DNA of 64,000 nt from Pseudomonadota bacterium (GCA_021782495.1 JAJXUV010000006.1:1-64000), one strand, 5' to 3'. Positions 54,402 through 64,000 are shown, numbered from the stretch's first letter. Notes: a model not told the origin generated them from the letters alone. Numbers and translations: made by a program.

Positions 54402-55310
54402 CTACTCCTTTGGTTCTTGCATGATGCCATGCGGTACATGTGCGGTCGTGACGTGCAATTGTGTGCTATTGCAATGTCCCATTTGATCGTCGAAAAAAAT
54501 GTCGGCATCAAAAGCTTTTAAAAATTCACTTTTGTCCAAACCACCTAGAAACAAGGCTTCGTCGGTACGAATGTTCCAAGTGCGTAAAGTGTGGATCACG
54601 CGTTCGTGCGCGGGTGCATCGCGCGAAGTCACTAAAGCAGTGCGGATCGGACAAGTTTCCGCGGGAAACAATTGTTGAATGTTCTGCAAAGCGCGTAAAA
54701 ATCCCTGAAAAGGCCCCGGTTGCAGCGGTGTTTTGGCCGCGCGACTTTCACTGGCTTTGAAAGCATCTAGCCCTTGGCTTTGAAATACTTTTTCGGCTTC
54801 ATCGGAAAATAAAACGGCGTCGCCGTCGAAAGCAATTTTTAAAGGACCTTCGTCGTGGTGGTTGTTTTGAGCGGACAAAAGCGTTGCTGCAGCGCATTGG
54901 GCTTTTAAGGCTTGTTGTACGTCTTGATGGTGCGTCGATAAAAATAAATGTGCGCCAAAAGCGGCAATATAACGATAAGGACTTTGGCCATTGGTGAAAG
55001 CTGCACGCGTGATATTGAGATCGTAAGCTTTGATGCTGTTAAAAATACGCAAGCCGGTTTCTGCGCTATTTCTAGACAGCAAAATGATTTCGACCAAAGA
55101 TTCTTCCGTTTCCGGGTTGTGTAATCCTAATAATTTTTTGACCAAAGAAAAGGCAGGTCCTTGTTCTAAGATATTGTTTTCATGCAGGATTTGGTATTGT
55201 TGATAAGCCGCTATCCCATCTTGCTCAAAAATAGTGTGACTTTCATCCAAATTGAACAAAGCGCGCGAAGTGATGGCCACCACTAATTTTTCACGAATGC
55301 TGACAAACAT
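54402..55310 (-). CDS. 5'-nucleotidase (PF06189 type)
   Basis: 302 residues. VVAITSRALFNLDESHTIFE opens the protein, as in cytosolic 5'-nucleotidase I relatives. IAFDGDAVLFSDEAEKVFQSQGL carries the HAD Asp nucleophile pair, with LVTSRDAPAHERVIHTL and FFDDQMGHC as later motifs. Expected to release nucleosides from nucleoside monophosphates. Ribosome-binding site weak (GAGAGCC). Confidence 0.87.
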   Translation of the reverse strand: MFVSIREKLVVAITSRALFNLDESHTIFEQDGIAAYQQYQILHENNILEQGPAFSLVKKLLGLHNPETEESLVEIILLSRNSAETGLRIFNSIKAYDLNITRAAFTNGQSPYRYIAAFGAHLFLSTHHQDVQQALKAQCAAATLLSAQNNHHDEGPLKIAFDGDAVLFSDEAEKVFQSQGLDAFKASESRAAKTPLQPGPFQGFLRALQNIQQLFPAETCPIRTALVTSRDAPAHERVIHTLRTWNIRTDEALFLGGLDKSEFLKAFDADIFFDDQMGHCNSTQLHVTTAHVPHGIMQEPKE

Positions 55311-55397
55311 AAAGGCTCTCTACCCATTCAATTAAAGATGTCTGAGTGTAAATCAATAAGGCAGTGGCTGCAATGTGGAAGGGAATTTTGCTCTTGT

Positions 55398-55424
55398 CTC
55401 TCGGCCTCAAAAAGAGGCCGAGAG
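55398..55424 (-). terminator. Strong hairpin after the low-complexity gene
   Basis: CTCTCGGCCTC-AAAAA-GAGGCCGAGAG, 17 bases downstream of the stop at 55442 on the minus strand. There is no clear T run on that strand, so it may need Rho or act in processing. Confidence 0.5.
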
Positions 55425-55441
55425 TTTAACAAGTGGGTTAA

Positions 55442-57187
55442 CTACTTACCAACAAAATTTCCCCAATTTCCCCATATTGATAGGTCTCCATCAGAGCTCG
55501 AATCCGTAGAAGGATCTTGCTTATCCTCAGATGTAAAGAATCTCACAGCAGCGTACAAACCGCCTATCATTGCAGTCGCTCCAACGGTAGCGCCCACTGC
55601 AGTGCTAATAGCAGCGTGCGTGACTATCCCAGTTTCAGCTGTTACAGCGGCAGCTGTTATTCCACCGGCTGCCACATGCGATGCTGCCACAATGCCACCG
55701 CCTATCACACCCAGTACCGGTAAAAGCATACCATAGGAAGCGAGAACACCCGCAGTAATGCCTATGGCCGCCCCTATGATAAGGGTACCGATAAGCAGTT
55801 TGTAGGCTGTATTATGTTTTTCTGGGAAGTTGTTAAGCCCGTCAATGGCGTCGCTCAAAAATGTGTGCCGAAGAGCGCCAAGAGAAAAAGATGGGCTCAG
55901 AGAGGCAGGATCTAGGTTGGCATCGGAACCCGGAGGTATAGGGGGTCTGGATGATGCCCGAGGCGAGGGAGCTCCTCCTCCACTAGGATCAAGAGGAGCA
56001 TCAGGGGCTCTTTCTCCAGAGGCAGCACCATGGTGTTTTTCTACAGGGGGGGGACTATCATCATTTGCTCCGAAGAAGGAACCATCATGGTCACTATGAT
56101 CTACTCCGATACCCGCTATGACGTGCTTTACTTCTCCACCCATAGGAAGTTGGGGTTGATTGCCTTTACTTAACGGTAGTGCAGCAGAAGAAGAGAATGA
56201 AGCATATGAAGTTAAAGATGAAAGGGCAATGTAAGATGTTGCCGGAAGCTGCGGATGTGCAGAATTATTAGGTTGTGTGCGGCTAGGAGGAGGTGTCGGC
56301 GAACGAGGCACAAATGCAATAGGCGATGCGGATACAGATAAAGTAGAGAGTTTTTGTTTCTCCTTACTTTTTTTTCTCTCGCTTTTGCTTTCGCTCTCGC
56401 TTTCGCTTTCGCTTTCGCTTTCGCTTTCGCTTTCGCTCTCGCTCTCGCTCTCGCTCTCGCTCTCGCTTTCGCTCTCGCTCTCGCTCTCGCTCTCGCTTTC
56501 GCTCTCACTTTCGCCTTCTTCATCGCCCATGCCCATAGAAAATAGGTCTTTCTTTTCTCCCTTGCGTTCTTTTTCTTCGCGTTCTTCTTCGCCACGTTCT
56601 TCTTCGCCGCGTTCTTCTTCGTCGCGTTCTTCTTCGTCGGTTTCTTCTTTCGCGCGTTCTTTTTCCTCGCGCTCTATTTCTCTCTCGCGTTCTTGTTTCT
56701 CGCGTTCTATTTCTTTCTCGCGTTCTATTTCTTTCTCGCGTTCTATTTCTTTCTTGCGCTCTTTTTCTCTCTCGCGCTCTTTTTCCTCGTGCTCTTTTTC
56801 CTCGCGTTCTTGTTTCTCGCGTTCTATTTCTTTCTTGCGCTCTTTTTCTTCGCGTTCTTTTTCTTCGCGTTCTTTTTCTCTCTCGCGTTCTATTTCTTTT
56901 TCGCGTTCTTGTTTCTCGCGTTCTTTTTCTTCGCGTTCTTTTTCTTCGCGTTCTTTTTCTTCGCGTTCTTTTTCTTCGCGTTCTTGTCTTTCGCGTTCTT
57001 TTTCGTTCTCGGCTTCTTCATGCCGGTGTTCTTGTTTCACGCCTTCTTGTTGCTCGCGCTCTTTTTGCTCGGCTCTTTCTTCCCCGTGTTTTGCTTCCGC
57101 ATGGCCTTCTACTTCGTTGCGTTTTTTTTCTATCTTGGCTTGTGATTCATTCTTTTGTCCAGTCTGATTACCTTTTTTTCTTGGCAT
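55442..57187 (-). CDS. Low-complexity charged-helix and Ser-Glu repeat membrane protein
   Basis: 581 residues; AAGGGGAC precedes the ATG. Residues about 1-220 are EREKEREEKE-type repeats, predicted as a very long single alpha-helix. About 225-270 is a (Ser-Glu)n tract. A Ser/Pro-rich linker follows, then at about 470-560 two or three Gly/Ala-rich hydrophobic segments (LLIGTLIIGAAIGITAGVLA, MLLPVLGVIGGGIVAA, GATVGATAMIGGLYAA). The C-terminus is acidic. No family is recognised. The layout, a rod plus a membrane hairpin, is like some bacterial effectors and inclusion proteins, but function is unknown. The antisense strand is open too, an effect of the repeats. Confidence 0.75.
   Translation of the reverse strand: MPRKKGNQTGQKNESQAKIEKKRNEVEGHAEAKHGEERAEQKEREQQEGVKQEHRHEEAENEKERERQEREEKEREEKEREEKEREEKEREKQEREKEIEREREKEREEKEREEKERKKEIEREKQEREEKEHEEKEREREKERKKEIEREKEIEREKEIEREKQEREREIEREEKERAKEETDEEERDEEERGEEERGEEEREEKERKGEKKDLFSMGMGDEEGESESESESESESESESESESESESESESESESESESESESESKSERKKSKEKQKLSTLSVSASPIAFVPRSPTPPPSRTQPNNSAHPQLPATSYIALSSLTSYASFSSSAALPLSKGNQPQLPMGGEVKHVIAGIGVDHSDHDGSFFGANDDSPPPVEKHHGAASGERAPDAPLDPSGGGAPSPRASSRPPIPPGSDANLDPASLSPSFSLGALRHTFLSDAIDGLNNFPEKHNTAYKLLIGTLIIGAAIGITAGVLASYGMLLPVLGVIGGGIVAASHVAAGGITAAAVTAETGIVTHAAISTAVGATVGATAMIGGLYAAVRFFTSEDKQDPSTDSSSDGDLSIWGNWGNFVGK
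56385..56515. repeat. Hexanucleotide repeat tract coding (Ser-Glu)n
   Basis: About 21 units of GCTTTC/GCTCTC on the plus strand. The six-base period preserves frame if slippage changes copy number. Confidence 0.9.
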
Positions 57188-57226
57188 TTTTGTCCCCTTA
57201 ATATTAAAAAATTAGTTGAATTTAAA

Positions 57227-57326
57227 TATCTTGCCACGATTGCCTGGTAAATAGAGATAATTTAACCGAGCCGCGACCGTCAGGGAGCGGTGGTTAGAAA
57301 CGGCCCGGCGACTCTGGGACAAGATA
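57227..57326. repeat. Palindromic element with the CCGAGCCGCGA core
   Basis: TATCTTGCC at the left pairs with GGACAAGATA at the right. Bases 57225-57276 match 34715-34766 at 48 of 52 positions, and CCGAGCCGCGACCGTCAGG resembles the arm at 18511. It fills the middle of the gap between addA and the low-complexity gene; the remainder to 57468 is AT-rich with nothing recognised. Confidence 0.8.
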
Positions 57327-57468
57327 CACTATTAATCTTTTCTACAAAGGCATTATAACAAAAAATAGAAGTTTTATACTAGATAAAAAGTGGATTTCGT
57401 GTATTTTCTCAGAGCCCGCTAATTATTTCATAGAAAATAAATGCGTCAACAGAATTTTATGCCGATTT

Positions 57469-60400
57469 TCAGCGGTATACCCAACTCCACCATCCCTGAA
57501 ACAAGGGAAAATATAAACCCAAACGAATAGGTCGTTCGTCTAAATGTGCCAATAGATAAGCATAAGCGTTCAATTGTTCGGTATATTGCGTCTGCATGCG
57601 TTGATAGAAAGCCTCTGTTGTTTCATTCGTTTTGGGACAACTCGTTTTATAGTCGACGATCCATCGATGGCCTTGTTTATCAATAAAACTTCTATCGATG
57701 ATAATGTGTTGATAAATTCCCTCGATTTTTCCAGTCAAGGCCCATTCGGAATGGGCATCTTGATGGGTGGGATTTAAAATCCATTTCGCACGCGCGTCTC
57801 GAGGCAATGCGTGCAAAGTATGTAAAAGTGTTTTGGCGGCTTCTTCTACGCGATCGGTGCTCAATCCTGCCGCCAACAATTGACGTTGTAAATAGGCTAA
57901 TGAAAATGGTTTTGAAAGCGCGCCCGGTTCCAGACTCAAAGCACATAAAATTTTATGTAAAACAATGCCTATGCCTTGTGCGGTGGTATCGGTTGCAATC
58001 GAAAAAGTATATTGACTGAAATTTTTTTCTCTATTGGATATTTTCAATTCAGGCAAGGTGTCGATCACAAAGCGTTTTAACAAAATAGGACCCTTTTCGA
58101 GTTTGAAAGGGATTTTGTCATACAAAAGAGCGGCGGTTTCTTGATGCAAGGTCACTTGTGTTTGCACAATAGGCCACACATCGTGTAAGAAACTATTTTT
58201 TGCAGGTGCTTTGAGGCTTTCTTCTTTAGAGTCTACACCATACAACAAATACAATTTTTCTTTAGCGCGGGTCGAAGCCACATACAGTAAACGCGTTTTT
58301 TCAAAATCATCTTTTTCTTTGTTTTTAAAGCGAAGGTAATCGTATAAAATAGATTCGTTTTCATCTGCCGCAGAAATAGGGGCTAATAACAAATCCCGCT
58401 CGCCATTGTGGCGTGTGCGTTCTATCCAAGAAAGCAAAGGTTTTTTGGCAACAGGAGGTGTGGCTTCCAAACGCGGTAAAATCACGCAATCGAATTCCAA
58501 GCCTTTGGCTTTGTGGATGGTCATGATGTGTAAACGAGCTGATTGGCTTGCCAGCGGCGTTGCAAATACCGTCGACAATTTCTCTTTAAGAAGTTGCGGT
58601 TTTGGCCAAATGCCTTGAGCCTCGAATGTTTTTAAAATGCTGAAAAACAATTCGCTGTCTTGCAAAGCGCGATCGTCGGACAATAAACGCGGACCTTCTA
58701 AGGCACGCCAAGTGTCTTCTATCCAAAGGCTCAGCGCTAAAATGCCATATTTTTTGAGGCTTTTTGCTAAAATGGGAAGACGCAATGCCAAACGATTCTG
58801 AGCATCTTGAGATAAGGATTTCAAAATGTCGGGATCGTTTAAGGCCGCATAAACCGTCGCGTGTTTGGCCATGGCGATGCGGGTGAGATCGCTCAAACAC
58901 AAACCAATCCAAGGGCAACGCAATAAGGATAGCCAAGACAGGCGATCGTCTACATTGAGCAAAGCCAAAGTCAAAGATAAGAGATCTTGTACAGTTTCCT
59001 TAAACTGTAATTTTTCAATTTCGACGGCTTGATAGGGAATGCGTGCCGCATTGAGTTGCACCAACAATTCTGATAAATGCGTACGGGATTTTACTAAAAC
59101 AGCAATGCTTTTTTCTGTGTTTTCAGACAATAGATTTTGGATAATGTGAATCATCGCGCTGGCTTGTGCTTCTTTATCGTGTTTGTCAAAAGCCAAGGGA
59201 ATAATGCTGTCTGGAGGATTGCTGGGATCCATCGCGACACTGGGATGGTAGCCAATTGCGCCACTGTCTAGATCGTCTTGATCGGGAAAGGCTTGTTGAA
59301 AAACACGATTGTTCCAATTCACAATGGCGTTGGAAGAACGGAAATTTGCATTCAGCGCCAAAGAAATGGGTCTCAAAGTCCCCAAACCTTTTTCTTGAGC
59401 AGATAAAAATAAACTCACTTCTGCTTGTCTGAATCGATAAATGGATTGCATAGGATCGCCGACCAGAAAAAGCGTACGACCATCATCAGGAAACCAGTCT
59501 AGAGTGAGTTTTTCTAATAATCTGAATTGGGTGATGGAAGTGTCTTGAAATTCGTCGATTAAAATGTGTTGTATTTTTTGATCTAAAGCCAAAGCCAAAT
59601 CGGTGGGTGTGTCTTGATCGCCTAAGGCCAATAAAGCGTGTTCAGAAACGGAAGAAAAGTCAATCTTTTCTTCTTCTTGAAAAATAAGCTTCAATTCCGC
59701 GACTAAATAAGGCAATAGAACGACGAGATCGTCTAGTAAAATAGAAGAAGGCTCTTGGGTATCGACAGCGGGCAGTTTTCGAATTTTAATCAAGCAGTCA
59801 AGCCATTGCGGATTATCCATTAAAAATTCACGTAAAACATCTGATTCGTATTTATCAAGCGGAATGGCATTCGCATTCCAACGAGCACGCAGCGTATTTG
59901 CTTTGGTCAGCAGCTTTTCGGCCAAATCCTGCCAATCGGCTAAAGTTGCTTCTTGAAGATTCGACAGTGTTTTTTGATGGCCTATCATGACAGAAATGAA
60001 AGAAGCTATTTGCGACGGTAAAGGTTGGACTAAATCATTCAAGCTGTCTTGAATCAAGTGCTCTAAACTGCGGTGTAAATGGGTTTTGAGTGCAGCGCCA
60101 AAATCACCGACCAAATAGCCTAACCATTGATCGCGAATTTCCAACATTCGCACTAATAAGGCTTTGACTTTTTCGGCATCATTGTCTAAGTGCGCGAGTA
60201 AATTAAACAAAGCAAGGGTTAAGACATTGTCATTTTCCAAATGTGCCAATAAATTTTCGGCGGCTTTTTCGTAATAGGGACTAATGTCTGTTTCAATGTT
60301 GAAGTTTGCACCCAGCGTAGACAACAAAGGCATGGCTTTTGTTAAGCTTAAACAAAAAGCATCGATGGTTTGTATGCATAATTTATCGGGATGAAGCAAC

Positions 60401-60726
60401 AAATTCCAACCTAAAGCTTTGTCTTTGTCTAGTACCGCGCATGCTAATTCCCAGCTTCGTTTTTTGTGTGCTTCCCTCGGCGCTTCTTTTTTGGCATTTT
60501 CTAAGGCTTGTAAAATGCGCTCCTTCATTTCGTTGGCGGCTTTATTGGTGAAAGTGATGGCGAGAATACGATCGGGTTTCTCCACACAAGTGGCCAACAA
60601 AGCTAAAAAACGCTGCATTAACAATTCTGTTTTGCCAGAACCGGCAGGTGCTTGAACGATAAAAGAGTCTGTGACATTCAGCGCCAATAAGCGATTTTTT
60701 TGATCCACACTTAGCGCATCGGTCAT
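57469..60726 (-). CDS. addA: AddA-type helicase-nuclease (UvrD fold)
   Basis: 1085 residues from the ATG at 60726, overlapping the addB stop (ATGA); an upstream extension is not family sequence. SF1 helicase: APAGSGKTELL (26-36), ITFTNKAANEM, LIDEFQDTS (Walker B), LVGDPMQSIYRFRQA, HIMTIHKAKGLEFD and VASTRAKEKLYLLYG. C-terminal PD-(D/E)XK nuclease with IVDYKTS (Asp1025, Lys1027). With AddB it resects double-strand breaks for RecA, replacing RecBCD; Coxiella is known to use AddAB. Confidence 0.92.
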   Translation of the reverse strand: MTDALSVDQKNRLLALNVTDSFIVQAPAGSGKTELLMQRFLALLATCVEKPDRILAITFTNKAANEMKERILQALENAKKEAPREAHKKRSWELACAVLDKDKALGWNLLLHPDKLCIQTIDAFCLSLTKAMPLLSTLGANFNIETDISPYYEKAAENLLAHLENDNVLTLALFNLLAHLDNDAEKVKALLVRMLEIRDQWLGYLVGDFGAALKTHLHRSLEHLIQDSLNDLVQPLPSQIASFISVMIGHQKTLSNLQEATLADWQDLAEKLLTKANTLRARWNANAIPLDKYESDVLREFLMDNPQWLDCLIKIRKLPAVDTQEPSSILLDDLVVLLPYLVAELKLIFQEEEKIDFSSVSEHALLALGDQDTPTDLALALDQKIQHILIDEFQDTSITQFRLLEKLTLDWFPDDGRTLFLVGDPMQSIYRFRQAEVSLFLSAQEKGLGTLRPISLALNANFRSSNAIVNWNNRVFQQAFPDQDDLDSGAIGYHPSVAMDPSNPPDSIIPLAFDKHDKEAQASAMIHIIQNLLSENTEKSIAVLVKSRTHLSELLVQLNAARIPYQAVEIEKLQFKETVQDLLSLTLALLNVDDRLSWLSLLRCPWIGLCLSDLTRIAMAKHATVYAALNDPDILKSLSQDAQNRLALRLPILAKSLKKYGILALSLWIEDTWRALEGPRLLSDDRALQDSELFFSILKTFEAQGIWPKPQLLKEKLSTVFATPLASQSARLHIMTIHKAKGLEFDCVILPRLEATPPVAKKPLLSWIERTRHNGERDLLLAPISAADENESILYDYLRFKNKEKDDFEKTRLLYVASTRAKEKLYLLYGVDSKEESLKAPAKNSFLHDVWPIVQTQVTLHQETAALLYDKIPFKLEKGPILLKRFVIDTLPELKISNREKNFSQYTFSIATDTTAQGIGIVLHKILCALSLEPGALSKPFSLAYLQRQLLAAGLSTDRVEEAAKTLLHTLHALPRDARAKWILNPTHQDAHSEWALTGKIEGIYQHIIIDRSFIDKQGHRWIVDYKTSCPKTNETTEAFYQRMQTQYTEQLNAYAYLLAHLDERPIRLGLYFPLFQGWWSWVYR

Positions 60727-63479
60727 GGTGTTTCTTCCTCCAAGGGATTTTGTTGACGAATTCGACACAAAGAAGGTAAATGACACTGTTGGCAGGTCTT
60801 ATCGCCTTCTTTGGGTGAAACTGCGGCGTAACCTTGTTTGTATTCTTCTGCCAATAGGGTTAATTGTTCGCGCCATAGCGCTTGTTGTTGTTGCCAGGGA
60901 TCGATGCCTTCTATTTTACTGAAGCATAAGCGCTTGCTTGAAATGGCCGTCCAAGTGTCATCGACGACACCAACGCCCTCTAGGCCTATTTTTTGCAAAT
61001 GCACTTTGGCAAAGGCGATGGCTTTGATGTCGTTGTCGTAAAGACTGCAGTATAAGGGCAATTGTGGTTCATTGGGTCTGTCTGAAAACCAATCGTCTAC
61101 ATGTACAAGGCCGGTTTTATAATCGATGATGATTTCATCTCCATTGTCTAATCGATCGATGCGATCGATTCGCAGGCTTAATTGTAACCCAGCAAATTCA
61201 GCTTCTAAGCGTTTTTCAGTGGCGACGATCTTAAAATGAGGTCGATTTTTTTCTTGTTCCAACCAGAGTTGCAACAATTTCTTCAGACGAAGGTGTTCTA
61301 AATCATAATGATAGGGATGTTCTGCAGGAGAATAGCTTTCGTTTAAAAAATCCAAGGCTTTGGAACAGGCTTCTTGCAATAAGGATTCTTTTTCGGAAAG
61401 CGTTAAAGATAATAATTCGGATTGTGCAGTGATTTTTTGATAAAAATACTCCAAAGCGCGATGAACGAGGTTGCCGCGCAAAGCAGGCGATAAGCCAAAA
61501 TTTATCGCTGGATTTTCTTCGGCTTTCAATCTTAATATGGCATAAGCCTTAAACGGGCATTGTGCCTGTAATTTGAATAAAGTGCTACCGCCCTTTGTCG
61601 GCGCACCGGAATTAATGGCCAAACCATATCTATCGTCTATCCATTCTGTTTTTAAAGGAATAGCTTTTATTTCAGGAAAAGAAAATGTCGCATTAAAAAG
61701 TGGAAAATCGCGTATTAAAGCACTTTTTCGCAAAAGATTATTTTCACTTTCTTGGCTGTAACTGCAAATACTTTCGCCGCTGTAAGCCAAGAGACGCATT
61801 AATATTCGTTGTGCGAATTCAAATTCGCGCTCGACATCGGCATGCGGCATACGCCATTTTCGTTGCAGGGCAATCGGCAATAAGGGATTAGGATTGGGTG
61901 GCGAAGGGAAAGTTCCCTCGTTTAAACCTGTGATCCACAAATGGGTATAGGATAACCCACTGGCTTCTAATAAACCCAATATGTGTATGGGCGTGTCCTT
62001 CGTTTTAGCCTGAAACAATTTTTGTTGGCATAAATACTGTAATTGTTTGATCGCTTCCTCGAAAGAAACAGCAGGGTTTACTCGGTCTAAAGCAGCAAAA
62101 GTTTTCAATACTTCTTCCCAGGCTTTTAAACGCTGTATTTCAGAACTGCTCAAGACTCTGTTGCCTGGAAAGCCTAAATCTAATAAATACTGATGAAGGA
62201 TTTGCAGCCAAGCTTGGTGTGTTTTGGCGCTGGGAGTGTGGCCGGGATGGTTTGTGAGTGCTTTGTAAAAGCTAGGTAGATTTGCCTCTGTGAAATCTAA
62301 TTGTGTGTGCAAAAAACGCATGAGGGTTGTGTGACTCACATATTTGGGATAACTTTGCTGCAGACGAGCGTCCAATAAAGGGCGTTTCCACTCGTATTCT
62401 CCGAAATTCAAATAAGGAGAATGCCACAACCCATGTAAATCAGGCAATGCGATGCGTTGCTGTGGAAGCTTCAGTACAGAAAAAATAGTTTCTACCAGCA
62501 AAGTTTCTTTCAGTGGTATTCCACCGGAAATATTGACAAATTCGTTGATTTCGGGTTCTTGTAAAAAAGCATCGGGATAAAATAATTTTTGCGACAAAGC
62601 CATGAGGGTGCTGCGGTGGGTTTTTAAATCGGGAACGACAATACCGATGCGGGCGGTGGGATTTTGTTCTAAAACATTTTTGGCATAAGCAAGGGCGGAT
62701 TTGAATTCTTCTGATGAGGTTTTACAGGTTGTTTGATAGTTTTTAGAGTTGGTTGGAAGGCTCGGAGCCAAGGAAGCACTCTTGGGACACGCCGTGAATA
62801 CGTCCCTGTAGGCTCGGACGCGGCATCCATGCCGCTCACGGTCCCAAGAGTGCTTCCTTGGCTCCGAGCCTTCGTCTGATTCTATAGAAATTGCGTGTTC
62901 ATCTAGTTTAGAAAATAGGGTTGTTAAGTGAGGAGGAATTTCTTCAAATCCTATTAAGTAATGAGAGAAGAGTGTTTGGCAGTAGTGAGAGGGGAGACGA
63001 TGAGATAAGTAGAGAGGGAGTTCTGCGGGCGTTAACCAGTGGTGCTGTTTTAAAGCAGCTTGAAAGGGTTCTAACCAAAACAGGAATAATTCTGTTTCAG
63101 GATGGTGAGCGTTTTTTAAAGTGGAAAGCGGTATTTGCCAAGCATTCAATAAATCCCAAGCCTGATGTGCCAATTGTGCGGTTTGATGTGCTTTGGACAA
63201 CAGAGTCTGTGTGGGAGGATATTCTTGAATAATCTGTTCCCAAAGAAACAAAGTTTGTTCCGTGGTCAAGCAAATTTTATCACACCAAGCTTGGGTTAAA
63301 GCGATGTCGTACAAACGGTGTAACCAAGCCTGAATCGGTAAAATATCGGGGGTTTCAAATACAAACGTGTTTTGACTTTCTTGGTATTGTTTTCGCAAAT
63401 AGGCACTGAGGCGTTGATTAGGCGTTAATATGGTTGCGCTTTTGGGTAATTCTTCGAATAAAGCAGCATAATCATTCAT
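60723..63479 (-). CDS. addB: AddB-like PD-(D/E)XK nuclease subunit
   Basis: 918 residues. Inactivated-helicase-like body and a C-terminal RecB-type nuclease with [15 protein letters not shown]. Cys in [11 protein letters not shown] together with [11 protein letters not shown] (C-x2-C-x5-C) fits the Fe-S-stapled nuclease of AddB proteins; the family is also labelled 'probable DNA repair protein'. Residues about 203-241 ([18 protein letters not shown] onward) are encoded by a palindromic repeat inserted in frame and look foreign to the fold. Overlaps nadE and addA by four bases each, so one operon. Confidence 0.88.
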   Translation of the reverse strand: MNDYAALFEELPKSATILTPNQRLSAYLRKQYQESQNTFVFETPDILPIQAWLHRLYDIALTQAWCDKICLTTEQTLFLWEQIIQEYPPTQTLLSKAHQTAQLAHQAWDLLNAWQIPLSTLKNAHHPETELFLFWLEPFQAALKQHHWLTPAELPLYLSHRLPSHYCQTLFSHYLIGFEEIPPHLTTLFSKLDEHAISIESDEGSEPRKHSWDRERHGCRVRAYRDVFTACPKSASLAPSLPTNSKNYQTTCKTSSEEFKSALAYAKNVLEQNPTARIGIVVPDLKTHRSTLMALSQKLFYPDAFLQEPEINEFVNISGGIPLKETLLVETIFSVLKLPQQRIALPDLHGLWHSPYLNFGEYEWKRPLLDARLQQSYPKYVSHTTLMRFLHTQLDFTEANLPSFYKALTNHPGHTPSAKTHQAWLQILHQYLLDLGFPGNRVLSSSEIQRLKAWEEVLKTFAALDRVNPAVSFEEAIKQLQYLCQQKLFQAKTKDTPIHILGLLEASGLSYTHLWITGLNEGTFPSPPNPNPLLPIALQRKWRMPHADVEREFEFAQRILMRLLAYSGESICSYSQESENNLLRKSALIRDFPLFNATFSFPEIKAIPLKTEWIDDRYGLAINSGAPTKGGSTLFKLQAQCPFKAYAILRLKAEENPAINFGLSPALRGNLVHRALEYFYQKITAQSELLSLTLSEKESLLQEACSKALDFLNESYSPAEHPYHYDLEHLRLKKLLQLWLEQEKNRPHFKIVATEKRLEAEFAGLQLSLRIDRIDRLDNGDEIIIDYKTGLVHVDDWFSDRPNEPQLPLYCSLYDNDIKAIAFAKVHLQKIGLEGVGVVDDTWTAISSKRLCFSKIEGIDPWQQQQALWREQLTLLAEEYKQGYAAVSPKEGDKTCQQCHLPSLCRIRQQNPLEEETP
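62757..62872. repeat. Palindromic element inside the addB coding sequence
   Basis: A perfect 32-base inverted repeat (62757-62788 and 62841-62872) around a 52-base loop that holds a second perfect hairpin, GCGGCAT-CC-ATGCCGC (62820-62835). Related to the intergenic copy at 22739-22819 (shared GACACGCYGTRAATA, TCCCTGYAG and ACGGTCCCAAG). The addB frame stays open through it. Confidence 0.92.
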
Positions 63480-64000
63480 ACAAATCCCTGACTGATAGGA
63501 TAACGACGCTCTTTTCCAAAAGCACGGGTCGTGATTTTAATGCCTGGCGCCGATTGTCGACGTTTGTATTCAGCGCGATAAATCATTTTGATGACGCGTT
63601 TAATGTCTTGTTCGCTCGCAAAACTCACGGCTGCAATTTCTTCGAGGCTTCGTCCTTCTTCTATGTAGGCTTCTAAAATCCGATCCAGTATGTCATAAGG
63701 CGGCAAACTGTCTTCGTCTTTTTGATTGGGTGCTAATTCTGCCGTGGGCGCGCGCAAAATAATTTTTTCAGGAATGACATAAGACTGCTCGTTGCGGTAT
63801 CGAGCCAACCGGTAAACCCAAGTCTTGTACACATCTTTTAAAACCGCAAAGCCGCCGGCCATATCGCCATACAAAGTCGCATAACCTACGGCCATTTCGC
63901 TTTTATTGCCCGTCGTCAATAAAATTTTTCCCGTTTGATTGGACAGCGCCATCAATAAAATGCCTCGCACGCGGGCTTGTAAATTTTGATGAGGGAGATC
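63476..64000 (-). CDS. nadE: NAD+ synthetase, C-terminal part, cut by window edge
   Basis: The frame is open to the right edge, reading [21 protein letters not shown], then [37 protein letters not shown], the synthetase (ATP pyrophosphatase) domain of glutamine-dependent Nad[24 protein letters not shown] and the basic C-terminus are typical. It makes NAD from deamido-NAD. Whether the N-terminal glutaminase domain is present cannot be seen. Overlaps addB by four bases. Confidence 0.95.
   Translation of the reverse strand, partial: DLPHQNLQARVRGILLMALSNQTGKILLTTGNKSEMAVGYATLYGDMAGGFAVLKDVYKTWVYRLARYRNEQSYVIPEKIILRAPTAELAPNQKDEDSLPPYDILDRILEAYIEEGRSLEEIAAVSFASEQDIKRVIKMIYRAEYKRRQSAPGIKITTRAFGKERRYPISQGFV

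Noticed and set aside
56277-57167. 296-codon open frame antisense to the low-complexity protein
   Set aside because: Open only because the hexamer and GAA/CGC repeats on the other strand contain no stop in this frame; its product is a Ser/Arg/Leu repeat with no ribosome-binding site, while the minus frame has AAGGGGAC and a sensible domain layout.
1-64000. CRISPR arrays, tRNA or rRNA genes, complete insertion sequences, prophage
   Set aside because: No regularly spaced repeats, cloverleaf-like sequence, rRNA segment, transposase or phage structural gene was recognised on reading both strands; a covariance-model search would be needed to exclude small RNAs.

Overview
The window reads as a chromosomal segment of a gammaproteobacterium, most likely an intracellular or host-associated member of the Legionellales (Legionella/Coxiella-like). 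This is an inference from three things: core gene orders typical of Gammaproteobacteria (nnr-tsaE-amiB-mutL/miaA, ftsH-folP-glmM, rplM-rpsI, hemA-prfA-prmC, prfB-lysS); a cluster of Legionella-type major outer-membrane proteins; and several proteins built from eukaryote-like parts (ankyrin repeats, a Rab-like GTPase, Sel1 repeats, long coiled coils). Base composition is moderately AT-rich.

Layout. 1-4.9 kb: two coiled-coil proteins, usp-apaH on the minus strand, and a Sel1-repeat protein. 4.9-12 kb: waaA-nnr, tsaE-amiB-mutL, then miaA converging on mutL. 12-17.7 kb: an outer-membrane protein cluster of four full genes plus one broken copy; two genes encode identical mature proteins. 17.8-29 kb: housekeeping genes (tdk, a flavin reductase, hemL, folA, erpA, pfp, mpl, a nitrilase-type amidase) mixed with an Rpn-family nuclease and a HAD phosphatase. 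29-37.4 kb: an accessory block with a coiled-coil protein, an ankyrin protein carrying nuclear-import-like and ubiquitin-interacting-like motifs, and an 811-residue Ser-rich protein ending in a Rab-like GTPase domain; waaG and rlmE lie between them. 37.5-53.6 kb: ftsH-folP-glmM, a damaged higBA module, pdxST, ribosomal proteins, hemA-prfA-prmC, prfB with its +1 frameshift, lysS, and an isocitrate-lyase-family enzyme. 53.7-64 kb: terC, a 5'-nucleotidase, a very low-complexity Glu/Arg/Lys and Ser-Glu repeat membrane protein, then a nadE-addB-addA operon running off the right edge.

How the parts fit. Haem synthesis by the C5 route (hemA, hemL), PLP synthesis by the DXP-independent route (pdxS, pdxT; PLP is the HemL cofactor), folate genes (folP, folA), LPS core/Kdo enzymes (waaA, waaG), peptidoglycan cleavage and recycling (amiB, mpl, glmM), and translation termination (prfA, prfB, prmC) are all present. 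DNA ends are handled by an AddAB-type nuclease.

At least three families of small palindromic repeats are scattered through the window. One copy lies in frame inside addB, and another overlaps the 3' end of rlmE. The most interesting items are the Rab-like GTPase fusion with altered switch residues, the ankyrin protein with host-type linear motifs, the coding-sequence palindrome in addB, the mosaic outer-membrane gene family, and the single-base lesion in higB.
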